From assembly GCA_947591175.1 (NCBI GenBank), contig CANQDB010000060.1, positions 1-7,745 of the forward strand: DNA of 7,745 bases, in the 5' to 3' direction. Position numbers and translations under genes: made by a program. The stretch is from an uncultured Bacilli bacterium. Its GTDB lineage: Bacteria > Bacillota_I > Bacilli_A > RF39 > UBA660. Of this stretch, positions 1 to 5,676 are shown piece after piece (position 1 is the stretch's first letter; the number at the start of each line of letters is the position of its first letter). Below the pieces are notes generated by a model. The model was not told the DNA's origin. It saw only the letters and a program-made list of their open reading frames with translations, and did not search any database.

Positions 1-1170
1 TAACTTAGTGGGAGCATCGATTTCGATTTCTTCACCATCCGTTAAGGTAACTTGATAAATTACGGAAGGAGATGTGGCAATCAAATCGATATTGAATTCT
101 CTTTCAATTCTCTCTTCGATAATATCCATGTGTAAGAGTCCTAGAAAGCCACATCTAAATCCAAAGCCTAGGGCCTTAGAGGTCTCTGGCTCAAACACTA
201 AAGATGCATCGTTTAATTTAAGTTTATCTAAGGCATCTCGTAACTCATCAAACTTTGTAGATTCGATTGGATAGAGTCCACAGTAAACCATCGATTTCAT
301 CGGTTGATATCCCGGAACTGGAGTTAAGGCAGGATTAGAGTCTAGTGTTAGGGTGTCCCCTACCTGGACATCTCCAATATCTTTAATCGAGGCAATAACT
401 TGGCCTACTTCCCCACAAGTAAGTTCCTTTAATTGTTTTTCTTTAGGAGTCATTACACAAAGTTCTGTTACTTCGTAAGTAGCCTCAGTTTCCATAAAAC
501 GAACAGTGTCTCCGACTTTAACTTTTCCATTCATGATTCTAGTTGTCACGACTACTCCTTTGTAACTATCGAAAAAACTATCGAAGATAAGTCCTTGTAA
601 AGGAGCACTTGTTTCTCCTTTAGGAGATGGGATTCTAGTAATTACAGCTTCGATTAACTCTTTAACACCAACTCCAGTTTTAGCACTCGTCAAGATGATT
701 TCATCTTCCCTAAAACCTAGTTCTTCAACTAGTTCTTTTTTTACTTTATCGATATCGGCATTAGGTAAATCGATCTTATTAATAACAGGAATTACAACTA
801 AATCATGTTCCATCGCTAGATATAGATTAGCAAGCGTTTGAGCTTCGATTCCTTGGGCCGCATCTACTACTAAAATGGCTCCTTCACAGGCTGCTAAACT
901 TCTACTTACTTCGTAACTAAAATCGACGTGGCCCGGTGTATCGATTAAATGCAATGTGTAGTTCTTACCTTCCATTTCATAATGAAGTTGGACAGCATTT
1001 AATTTAATTGTAATACCCCGTTCTCTTTCGATATCCATATTATCTAGTAGTTGTTCCTTGGCTTCCCTTTTCGAGACTGCCCCCGTTAACTCCAAGATTC
1101 TATCGGCAAGCGTACTTTTACCATGGTCGATATGGGCAATAATCGAAAAATTACGAATGTTTTCTTGCAT
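1..1170 (-). CDS. lepA: Elongation factor 4 (LepA), ribosome-associated GTPase, N-terminal 390 residues (3' end outside window)
   Basis: Cytoplasmic translational GTPase of the EF-G/LepA family, which acts on the ribosome and has been linked to back-translocation and 30S biogenesis. The frame is open from the ATG at 1170 to the window edge, 390 codons of a family that is usually about 600. The G domain shows the P-loop AHIDHGKST (residues 12-20), the switch I motif RERGIT (49-54), DTPGH (77-81) and NKID (131-134). Domain II and the LepA-typical stretch GFGFRCGFLGLLHM follow before the cut. The start is supported by GAGGTG at 1177-1182, six bases upstream, and by a sigma-A-type promoter at 1196-1224, so it need not depend on the upstream Fic gene. 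It carries 19 TCGA tetranucleotides, far denser than in its Fic neighbour. Identification rests on near-continuous resemblance to LepA and is secure. Confidence 0.97.
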   Translation of the reverse strand, partial: MQENIRNFSIIAHIDHGKSTLADRILELTGAVSKREAKEQLLDNMDIERERGITIKLNAVQLHYEMEGKNYTLHLIDTPGHVDFSYEVSRSLAACEGAILVVDAAQGIEAQTLANLYLAMEHDLVVIPVINKIDLPNADIDKVKKELVEELGFREDEIILTSAKTGVGVKELIEAVITRIPSPKGETSAPLQGLIFDSFFDSYKGVVVTTRIMNGKVKVGDTVRFMETEATYEVTELCVMTPKEKQLKELTCGEVGQVIASIKDIGDVQVGDTLTLDSNPALTPVPGYQPMKSMVYCGLYPIESTKFDELRDALDKLKLNDASLVFEPETSKALGFGFRCGFLGLLHMDIIEERIEREFNIDLIATSPSVIYQVTLTDGEEIEIDAPTKL

Positions 1171-1195
1171 GATGTTCACCTCTTAAACTAACTTT

Positions 1196-1224
1196 ATTAT
1201 ACAAGAAGTTTAACAAAATGAAAA
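1196..1224 (-). promoter_or_regulatory. Predicted sigma-A promoter of lepA
   Basis: Read on the minus strand, TTTTCA (1219-1224) and a perfect TATAAT (1196-1201) are separated by 17 bp. Transcription would begin near 1189, giving a leader of about 20 nt that contains the GAGGTG ribosome binding site. The -35 matches four of six consensus bases. This implies lepA is transcribed independently of the Fic gene. Confidence 0.65.
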
Positions 1225-1246
1225 GAAGAAGCACATTTAACTTCCT
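1221..1246 (-). terminator. Weak candidate terminator after the Fic gene
   Basis: Directly after the Fic stop codon, AGGAAG and CTTCTT can pair in minus-strand RNA (six pairs, one G-U) around a nine-base loop, followed by CTTTTC. The stem is weak and the U run is only four bases, so termination would be partial. It overlaps the -35 side of the lepA promoter. Confidence 0.3.
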
Positions 1247-1987
1247 CTATTTATCATCTTCTAGAAAATACTCTACTAACTTAGTATAATTATCCTGACT
1301 ATTTAGGCAAGTATCAATTAGATAACCCTTCTCATTATGTAATTGGTACTCCTTTAGTCCTCTAATATAGTAGTCTTTGTTCCTATCCTCGATATAGAAT
1401 GGCATTATATCATTGTTTAAACATTCCCTAAAGATTATCATTCTCCCAACACGACCATTACCATCTTGAAAAGGATGAATTTTTTCGAATCGAACATGAA
1501 ACTCTATTATATCTTCAAGTGTCTTTTTAGAAATTGCATTGTACCGCTCTAACAACTTTTTCATATCTTTGGAAACATTTTTAGGAAGGGAGGTCGTAAT
1601 ATCTCCTACAAAATTCTTCTTACTCTTATACTCGCCAATATTAACCCACTCTTTTTCATCATCACTTAATGTTCCATTTTTCAATATGAAATGAAACTTT
1701 TTAATCATTTCTTGAGTTAGATCATCGTCTAGTGTATCTAACATATACTTAAATAAGGTAAAATGATTTTTTGTTTCCGTCGCATCTTTTAAAACTATCA
1801 CTTTATCTTTAGTTGTTAAAATTGTTCCAGTATCATAAATACTTGCAGTTTCATCCGGAGTTATAGTTGAACCTTCCATATGATTAGTGTTATATGCAAA
1901 TTCCAACTGTGTTTTGTGATATAGATTTCCAGATAAGTTCATATTTTTTTGATTACATAGAGCTTTTTTAACTTTGCTTATTTCCAT
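1247..1987 (-). CDS. Fic-domain protein, class II (N-terminal inhibitory helix), probable AMP transferase
   Basis: A 246-residue cytosolic Fic-family protein. Fic enzymes usually transfer AMP from ATP to a hydroxyl side chain of a target protein. The active-site loop HPFQDGNGRVGR lies at residues 171-182, with catalytic His171, acidic Asp175 and arginines 179 and 182 that bind phosphate, so all key positions are intact. GEYKSKKNFVGD (118-129) matches the target-binding flap region. TNHMEG (34-39) fits the [S/T]xxxE[G/N] inhibitory motif, with Glu38 expected to block productive ATP binding; this makes it a self-inhibited class II Fic. No extra DNA-binding domain and no adjacent antitoxin are visible. 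GGAG at 1995-1998, seven bases upstream, supports the start. It has its own extended -10 promoter and lies between two terminators. TCGA is scarce (three copies), unlike the flanking housekeeping genes, which hints at later acquisition. The target is unknown. Confidence 0.9.
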   Translation of the reverse strand: MEISKVKKALCNQKNMNLSGNLYHKTQLEFAYNTNHMEGSTITPDETASIYDTGTILTTKDKVIVLKDATETKNHFTLFKYMLDTLDDDLTQEMIKKFHFILKNGTLSDDEKEWVNIGEYKSKKNFVGDITTSLPKNVSKDMKKLLERYNAISKKTLEDIIEFHVRFEKIHPFQDGNGRVGRMIIFRECLNNDIMPFYIEDRNKDYYIRGLKEYQLHNEKGYLIDTCLNSQDNYTKLVEYFLEDDK

Positions 1988-2037
1988 ATATTTTCTCCAA
2001 TTCTTCTTAATATAATTTATAACATTTTCTAATATCT

Positions 2038-2046
2038 ATTATATCA
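2038..2046 (-). promoter_or_regulatory. Extended -10 promoter of the Fic gene
   Basis: On the minus strand TGATATAAT forms a perfect extended -10 (TG at 2045-2046, TATAAT at 2038-2043). No good -35 exists at normal spacing, which is usual for extended -10 promoters. The predicted start near 2031 gives a leader of about 45 nt. Confidence 0.6.
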
Positions 2047-2061
2047 TCTTTTCGTAGATGA
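2044..2061. repeat. 6-bp inverted repeat next to the Fic promoter
   Basis: TCATCT (2044-2049) and AGATGA (2056-2061) are perfect inverted copies separated by six bases. They sit immediately upstream of and touch the extended -10 element, covering the spacer. The position suits an operator, but arms this short occur often by chance in AT-rich DNA. Confidence 0.35.
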
Positions 2062-2087
2062 AAGTTATATTTATTCTGATAGAAAAG

Positions 2088-2106
2088 AAAAAAGCCCTAT
2101 AGGACT
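2088..2106 (-). terminator. Intrinsic terminator of the ThyX-like gene
   Basis: In minus-strand RNA AGUCC (2102-2106) pairs with GGGCU (2093-2097) around a UAUA loop, five pairs including one G-U, followed by a U run (2088-2093) that starts within the stem. The stop codon (2105-2107) overlaps the 5' arm. Confidence 0.7.
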
Positions 2107-2734
2107 AGTTTTCATCAGGTACAACTAGATTCCGAACTTTCTTGTTGTAGTAGTCGTAACGTTTAATTAGATTAGTCTGTACTTCACTTGGGGCATCTTT
2201 CATTAAATTATCGTAAAATGGACATGGTCCAAAAGGTTCTTTGCAACCACCGCACATTACGCATTGAGGAACGTTACTCCAGGCTACTACTGGCTCCACT
2301 TTAGCAATTTCGGTAATCAAGGCTTCCCAATATTTTCTTGTTGTTGGGTCTGCGGAAGTACAAAGTCTACGACTTGAAATATTGATTAGGGCATCGAGAT
2401 TAGCATCCATTTCCATTGGTACGTAATTCATTTGACTTCTAGTTTCCCGATCGACGTGCGTTCTATCCGTTCTTTCTGTTCCAATAAACTTTTCGCATCC
2501 GATATGGTGTCTTGCAAAATGCGTCGAAATAGCATAAGGAATATTCGGCCACTTCCAACTGATAACTCCCCTTCTAATTGGCGAATGACGGCAGATAAGT
2601 AGTTTCTTCTTCCAAAGGGTCGATGGCTCCTTAGTTCCTGCTTGCTTACTAATCGTCGTCATACAAGCCGATTTAATATGCATCCAATCGACGTCAAGCC
2701 TCGTAATTATTGTTTTGGTATCGTACTCTTTCAT
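2105..2734 (-). CDS. ThyX-like protein (flavin-dependent thymidylate synthase family variant) with a C-terminal four-cysteine cluster
   Basis: A 209-residue soluble protein that I place in the ThyX-like (thymidylate synthase complementing) group. Canonical ThyX methylates dUMP using FAD and carries RHR-x(7-8)-SxR. Here STHFARHHIG (70-79) leads into RHH-x8-TER (75-88), so the motif geometry is kept but the third Arg is His and the Ser is Thr. A second block, NISSRRLC followed by a TRKYWEAL stretch (118-139), resembles the C-terminal part of ThyX-like proteins of Bacillota and their phages. The tail carries Cys158, Cys161, Cys164 and Cys171 (CxxCxxCx6C), suggesting a bound metal or iron-sulfur cluster. 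GGAGGTT at 2741-2747 fixes the start. The gene is a single-gene transcription unit with its own promoter and terminator, inserted between the spoIIP operon and lepA. Family membership is reasonably sure; thymidylate synthase activity is not established. Confidence 0.7.
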   Translation of the reverse strand: MKEYDTKTIITRLDVDWMHIKSACMTTISKQAGTKEPSTLWKKKLLICRHSPIRRGVISWKWPNIPYAISTHFARHHIGCEKFIGTERTDRTHVDRETRSQMNYVPMEMDANLDALINISSRRLCTSADPTTRKYWEALITEIAKVEPVVAWSNVPQCVMCGGCKEPFGPCPFYDNLMKDAPSEVQTNLIKRYDYYNKKVRNLVVPDEN

Positions 2735-2754
2735 TTTCCAAACCTCCTACTAAA

Positions 2755-2783
2755 AGTATAACGAAAGAAAAAAAGAAAAACAA
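2755..2783 (-). promoter_or_regulatory. Predicted promoter of the ThyX-like gene
   Basis: On the minus strand TATACT (2755-2760, five of six consensus) lies 17 bp from TTGTTT (2778-2783, three of six). The spacer is a pyrimidine-rich tract shared with the U run of the preceding terminator. The ribosome binding site follows directly. Confidence 0.5.
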
Positions 2784-2798
2784 GTCCTAAGACTCATT
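2771..2798 (-). terminator. Intrinsic terminator of the spoIIP operon, with the stop codon in its loop
   Basis: In minus-strand RNA AAUGAGUC (2791-2798) pairs with GACUUGUU (2779-2786), eight pairs with two G-U. The four-base loop UUAG (2787-2790) contains the TAG stop of the small membrane protein. A U-rich tract (2771-2778) follows. Confidence 0.75.
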
Positions 2799-3113
2799 CA
2801 TTGCGCTAGCCATAGCATTAAAGAAAGCATTTAGGCCTTTTTCGAAATATTCGCCAATCTTATTAGAAATTTGTAAAGTCGTCGATGAAATCGAATTATC
2901 GTAATTACGTTCATTTAACTTTAGATAATTTTCGATATCGACTTGTTTCCCATCCGCGACATCTTGTTCGAATCTTTCAATCTGTTCTTCCGTCAAAGTC
3001 ATTTTCTTCCGTTCTTCTGTTTCGTAATACCCACTCGAAGCTGTAAAATAAAGACCTACAAAAACTAGAAAAAGTAAGATAAAAGAAAAACTTCCAATTT
3101 GACTTTTTGTCAT
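2787..3113 (-). CDS. Small single-pass membrane protein coupled to SpoIIP (unknown function)
   Basis: A 108-residue protein with a short N-terminal segment, one transmembrane helix at about residues 8-24, and a probably extracytoplasmic tail of about 80 residues. The tail holds a charged stretch (TEEQIERFEQDV, 41-52), DIENYL (59-64), and an amphipathic C-terminus ending in AMASAMNES. It has no cysteine and no recognised catalytic motif. Its ATG overlaps the spoIIP stop codon as ATGA, and AAGGAGG at 3121-3127 lies inside the end of spoIIP, so translation is probably coupled and the two proteins made together. In Bacillus subtilis the gene after spoIIP is yqxA, also small and uncharacterised. 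This is the positional counterpart, but I do not see convincing sequence similarity. A role with SpoIIP in engulfment or the spore envelope is inferred only from coupling and topology. Confidence 0.85.
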   Translation of the reverse strand: MTKSQIGSFSFILLFLVFVGLYFTASSGYYETEERKKMTLTEEQIERFEQDVADGKQVDIENYLKLNERNYDNSISSTTLQISNKIGEYFEKGLNAFFNAMASAMNES

Positions 3114-4111
3114 TGTCCATCCTCCTTGATAATTTTTCCTAAAACATCGGCAATTGCTTCTACACTATGGAGTACTTCATCGATTGTATTTTCAGTTCCA
3201 CCTATTTCGATTAGGATTGTCTTAGGACTAAAATCTTGATTGTAAACTCCATTTACACCTGGTCCTTCTTTTTTATAAATACCACGGCTTATTCCTGGAT
3301 ACTTTTCTTCCAATTTATTATTTATGTTTTCTGTAAAGGCCAAGTTTTCTTTATAATTAGAGTTCTCTAAACCGATTAAAAACATAACTTTGGCATAACT
3401 AAGGTCACCTATAGTAGTAGTTGAAATAGAACGATTAACTGAGTCCCTATGCAAATCGATAAAATAAGTAAGCGAGGGATTTTTTAACTTAGCATCTTCC
3501 ATCAACATTCTAGTAACTTTGTAACTTGCTGCATAGTTCCAATTATTGACTCTTAATAACTCGGTCACATTTTGTTCTTCAACTAAACTAGTAATTCCTT
3601 GATCTCTAAATTTTTCCCTTAAAATGTAACTACTCATCATGACATTTGGTGTTATGTTATAAGGCTCTATATTAGAAGTAGAATACTCCTCCAATTGGTG
3701 ACTATTGTAAATATAAACAAGTGGTTTTTCATCAGTCTTATCAGGATATGGATCTTCGACAAACGTACTTTGGTTTTCCGCTTCTTCCAAAGTCATATTC
3801 TCTTCATGATCACGTTCTTCAAAAAAGGCTGAACTTTGACTTAGGATGCTACTAGGTTCATGGAAATCGACATTCGAAAAGAATTGCACGAGGGATGTCA
3901 CGATCTTTTCACTTTGGGATGATGCTTGGTAACTATTACTACTTTCAATTAAGTGTTTTAGAAACTCTTTATTATCCGATAGACTTGCTTTATAGCTTAC
4001 TACTTCGTACGAAAGATAGATACTTCCTAAAAAAAGAGCGATAACAACTAGCACTTTTATTTTGGTATACTTTTTCTTTTCTTTCTTTAACTTGGCCTTT
4101 TTCTTAAACAT
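3110..4111 (-). CDS. spoIIP: Stage II sporulation protein P, membrane-anchored peptidoglycan amidase/endopeptidase
   Basis: SpoIIP cleaves stem peptides from glycan and cuts cross-links at the septum, working with SpoIID and SpoIIM to drive septal thinning and engulfment in the mother cell. This 333-residue protein has a lysine-rich cytoplasmic start, one transmembrane helix at about 18-36, a low-complexity Ser/Glu linker (about 55-125), and the SpoIIP catalytic domain from about 130. Conserved blocks are VYIYNSHQLEEY (132-143, His138 and Glu142), FIDLHRDS (217-224, His221), YNQDFSP (290-296) and IEIGGTENT (301-309, Glu302), consistent with a zinc-dependent amidase site. AAGGAG at 4122-4127 supports the start with a rather long spacer (10 bases). 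gpr lies upstream on the same strand but is separated by a strong terminator. A sporulation-specific mother-cell promoter is expected for this family, but I could not place one confidently in the 90-bp gap. Confidence 0.93.
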   Translation of the reverse strand: MFKKKAKLKKEKKKYTKIKVLVVIALFLGSIYLSYEVVSYKASLSDNKEFLKHLIESSNSYQASSQSEKIVTSLVQFFSNVDFHEPSSILSQSSAFFEERDHEENMTLEEAENQSTFVEDPYPDKTDEKPLVYIYNSHQLEEYSTSNIEPYNITPNVMMSSYILREKFRDQGITSLVEEQNVTELLRVNNWNYAASYKVTRMLMEDAKLKNPSLTYFIDLHRDSVNRSISTTTIGDLSYAKVMFLIGLENSNYKENLAFTENINNKLEEKYPGISRGIYKKEGPGVNGVYNQDFSPKTILIEIGGTENTIDEVLHSVEAIADVLGKIIKEDGQ

Positions 4112-4171
4112 AAGCCCTTATCTCCTTTATTACTAAGATATGCTCCATTTTAGAAAACGAGAAGTAGGCTT

Positions 4172-4223
4172 TTTGTCGAACAAAGAAAAAAGTCTCCTTC
4201 TTTAGGAAACTTTATTCGACAAA
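4172..4223 (-). terminator. Long two-fold terminator after gpr
   Basis: A compact minus-strand hairpin pairs AAGUUUCC (4205-4212) with GGAGACUU (4190-4197), eight pairs, loop of seven, followed by U residues. A second outer pairing joins 4210-4223 with 4172-4185 (14 pairs, one G-U) across it. The outer 5' arm is the last five gpr codons and the gpr stop codon is in the inner loop. The two stems share bases at 4210-4212, so they may compete or form one bulged stem. Confidence 0.8.
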
Positions 4224-5251
4224 GATTTTTGATGGAGGGATGAGTTTATACTTTCAGCCACGACTTCACTTAAATAATCGATGACAAAATCTACTTCTTT
4301 AGGGGTTACCATCATGTTGAAACCGATTGGTGCTAAAACTTCGAATAATAAAGATTTCATTGCCTCTTCCGAAAGAGTTCCCATCATTCCAAGAAGTTTT
4401 TCTTTTTCGAGACTCGTTAAATGTTCTTCGTGTTTCAAGTAATTACGAGAAGTAACGGGTGTTAACTTGTGGCTTCCTTTTTGATAGTTTTCTTTATTGT
4501 AACTCATTTGTTTTAAGAAGTAATGAATCGTATCGTTTACGATTGTTGGAAGGTCCACGACCATAGGAATTCCAATCGCAATAACAGGAATTCCTATCGT
4601 ATCGAAAGATATTTCTTTACGACTATTTCCTACCCCACTTCCAGGATGAATTCCCGTATCCGTAATTTGAATAGTTTTAGAAAGGCGTTCGATACTAGAA
4701 GACGCTAAAGCATCGATAGTTATTAAAAAGTCAGGATGTGTTTTTTCGACGATACCTAGGATAACATCACTACTTTCGATTCCAGTACTTCCCATTACCC
4801 CTGGTACAAAACACGAAACATTTCTAATTCCTTCTTCCACTTGATTACCTTCTAAATCAAATAAATATTTAGTGACGATACATTGATCTACTGTCTTTGG
4901 TCCTAAGGCGTCTGGTGTCGAATTGCGGTTACCCAGTCCCACGATAAAACATTTAGCAGTCTCTTTAATATTTAGGTACTCTAGAATATTCTTAAGTTCA
5001 TTCGTTAAAACTTTCATCAAATTACTTCGATTAGAGTGATCCGTCACATCTTCAAACTTAATTGTTACGTACTTTCCTTTCTTTTTACCTAAAAGATCTT
5101 CCTTTTCGGCATCGACGTCGACTTCAAACACCGAAATATCTTTATATTCCGTCGTTCTTTCTTTAACCCACTTTTGATGTTCCTCACGTAAGTTATCTAA
5201 AACTAAATCCGATCTAATTTCATAATTACTCAAATCTATTTCGTGTTTCAT
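4202..5251 (-). CDS. gpr: Germination protease GPR (A25 family), spore SASP-degrading endopeptidase
   Basis: GPR is made as a zymogen in the forespore, processed late in sporulation, and at germination cleaves the alpha/beta small acid-soluble proteins that coat spore DNA. This 349-residue protein has the family's propeptide region LSNYEIRSDL (residues 7-16), where autoprocessing is expected. The catalytic-core blocks are GLGNRNSTPDALGP (105-118, Asp114) and ITIDALAS (177-184, Asp180), the two aspartates matching the essential pair. PGVMGSTGIES (150-160) and HPGSGVGN (202-209) are also present. No signal peptide or membrane helix is seen. The start is chosen because it gives the propeptide its normal length; the ribosome binding site is a modest GGTGA about seven bases upstream. 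A predicted sigma-G promoter (5269-5298) lies just upstream, matching known forespore expression of gpr. Confidence 0.96.
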   Translation of the reverse strand: MKHEIDLSNYEIRSDLVLDNLREEHQKWVKERTTEYKDISVFEVDVDAEKEDLLGKKKGKYVTIKFEDVTDHSNRSNLMKVLTNELKNILEYLNIKETAKCFIVGLGNRNSTPDALGPKTVDQCIVTKYLFDLEGNQVEEGIRNVSCFVPGVMGSTGIESSDVILGIVEKTHPDFLITIDALASSSIERLSKTIQITDTGIHPGSGVGNSRKEISFDTIGIPVIAIGIPMVVDLPTIVNDTIHYFLKQMSYNKENYQKGSHKLTPVTSRNYLKHEEHLTSLEKEKLLGMMGTLSEEAMKSLLFEVLAPIGFNMMVTPKEVDFVIDYLSEVVAESINSSLHQKSLSNKVS

Positions 5252-5268
5252 TTAGCATTCACCGTTAT

Positions 5269-5298
5269 TATTATGGCGAAAAACGCAAATACTATTTG
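5269..5298 (-). promoter_or_regulatory. Predicted sigma-G promoter of gpr
   Basis: On the minus strand CATAATA (5269-5275) fits the sigma-G -10 (CATAnTA) and CAAATA (5293-5298) fits four of six bases of the -35 (TGMATA), with 17 bp between. Forespore sigma-G control of gpr is known in Bacillus. The -35 lies inside the perfect palindrome at 5285-5299. Confidence 0.6.
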
Positions 5299-5299
5299 C
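5285..5299. promoter_or_regulatory. Perfect 15-bp palindrome between divergent gpr and rpsT promoters
   Basis: GCAAATA and TATTTGC are exact inverted arms of seven around one central base. It overlaps the gpr -35 (5293-5298) and the first four bases of the rpsT -35 (5296-5301). It lies upstream of both predicted transcription starts, so it would act as DNA: a possible operator. On the plus strand it is followed by six or more T and would also stop rightward transcription entering from gpr. Confidence 0.5.
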
Positions 5300-5324
5300 T
5301 TTTTTACTAATTTTTTGCTAAAAT
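5296..5324 (+). promoter_or_regulatory. Predicted promoter of rpsT (extended -10)
   Basis: TGCTAAAAT gives an extended -10 (TAAAAT at 5319-5324, five of six) with TTGCTT at 5296-5301, 17 bp upstream. The start would fall near 5331, with a leader of about 23 nt carrying the GAGGTGA ribosome binding site (5343-5349). Confidence 0.65.
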
Positions 5325-5353
5325 GGAACTGTTACAAAAAGTGAGGTGAAAAA

Positions 5354-5617
5354 ATGCCAAATATTAAGAGTGCTAAAAAGCGCGTAAAGACTAACGCTAA
5401 AAAGGAAGACGCTAATACGATTTTCAAATCAAGTATGAAAACAGCTGTTAAAAAAGTAGAAAGAGCTGTTAAAGAGGAAAACAAAGAGATGGCAGTTGAA
5501 AGTTTAAAGACTGCTACTAAAAGAATCGATAAAGCTTGCACCGTTGGAATTATTAAAAATAACAAGGCTGCACGTGATAAATCAAGATTAACAAAAATGG
5601 TCAATGAAATGAAGTAA
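5354..5617 (+). CDS. rpsT: Small ribosomal subunit protein bS20
   Basis: An 87-residue, lysine-rich, helical primary binder of 16S rRNA in the 30S subunit, of normal length for bS20. It begins MPNIKSAKKRVKT, the typical S20 start, and contains the conserved late region IIKNNKAARDKSRL (residues 65-78). GAGGTGA sits five bases before ATG. It is a single-gene unit with its own extended -10 promoter and a strong terminator that overlaps its stop codon. It is divergent from gpr, as in Bacillus and many relatives. A long open frame on the opposite strand across this gene is a mirror image without independent support. Confidence 0.97.
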   Translation: MPNIKSAKKRVKTNAKKEDANTIFKSSMKTAVKKVERAVKEENKEMAVESLKTATKRIDKACTVGIIKNNKAARDKSRLTKMVNEMK

Positions 5618-5636
5618 AGTTTTACTTCTTTTTTTT
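5611..5636 (+). terminator. Strong intrinsic terminator of rpsT
   Basis: GAAGTAA (5611-5617) pairs with TTACTTC (5622-5628) around a four-base loop, followed by eight T (5629-5636). The stop codon TAA (5615-5617) is part of the 5' arm. Confidence 0.9.
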
Positions 5637-5645
5637 GTCCTCTTT

Positions 5646-5654
5646 TGCTATAAT
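5646..5654 (+). promoter_or_regulatory. Extended -10 promoter of the transglutaminase-like gene
   Basis: TGCTATAAT is a perfect extended -10 (TATAAT at 5649-5654). The expected -35 position falls in the T-rich end of the rpsT terminator and shows no match. The transcript would start near 5661, just before GGGTGAG (5662-5668), the ribosome binding site. Confidence 0.65.
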
Positions 5655-5676
5655 GATAATAGGGTGAGAACAAGAG

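Noticed and set aside
74..274. Open frame on the plus strand inside lepA
   Set aside because: Lies wholly opposite the strongly conserved lepA frame and has low-complexity Ser-rich translation with no family resemblance.
1171..2104. Toxin-antitoxin pair around the Fic gene
   Set aside because: No small partner gene lies on either side, and the inhibitory motif is inside the Fic protein itself.
4112..4171. Sigma-E promoter for spoIIP (CATATCTT near 4140)
   Set aside because: The -10 is only a partial match and no acceptable -35 occurs at the right spacing, although mother-cell control is expected from the family.
4523..4708. Open frame on the plus strand inside gpr
   Set aside because: Antisense to the conserved gpr core; repetitive Arg/Asn translation typical of a shadow frame.
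5332..5673. Open frame of 113 codons on the minus strand opposite rpsT
   Set aside because: It is the mirror of the lysine-rich rpsT coding strand, has no ribosome binding site of its own and covers the rpsT terminator and next promoter.
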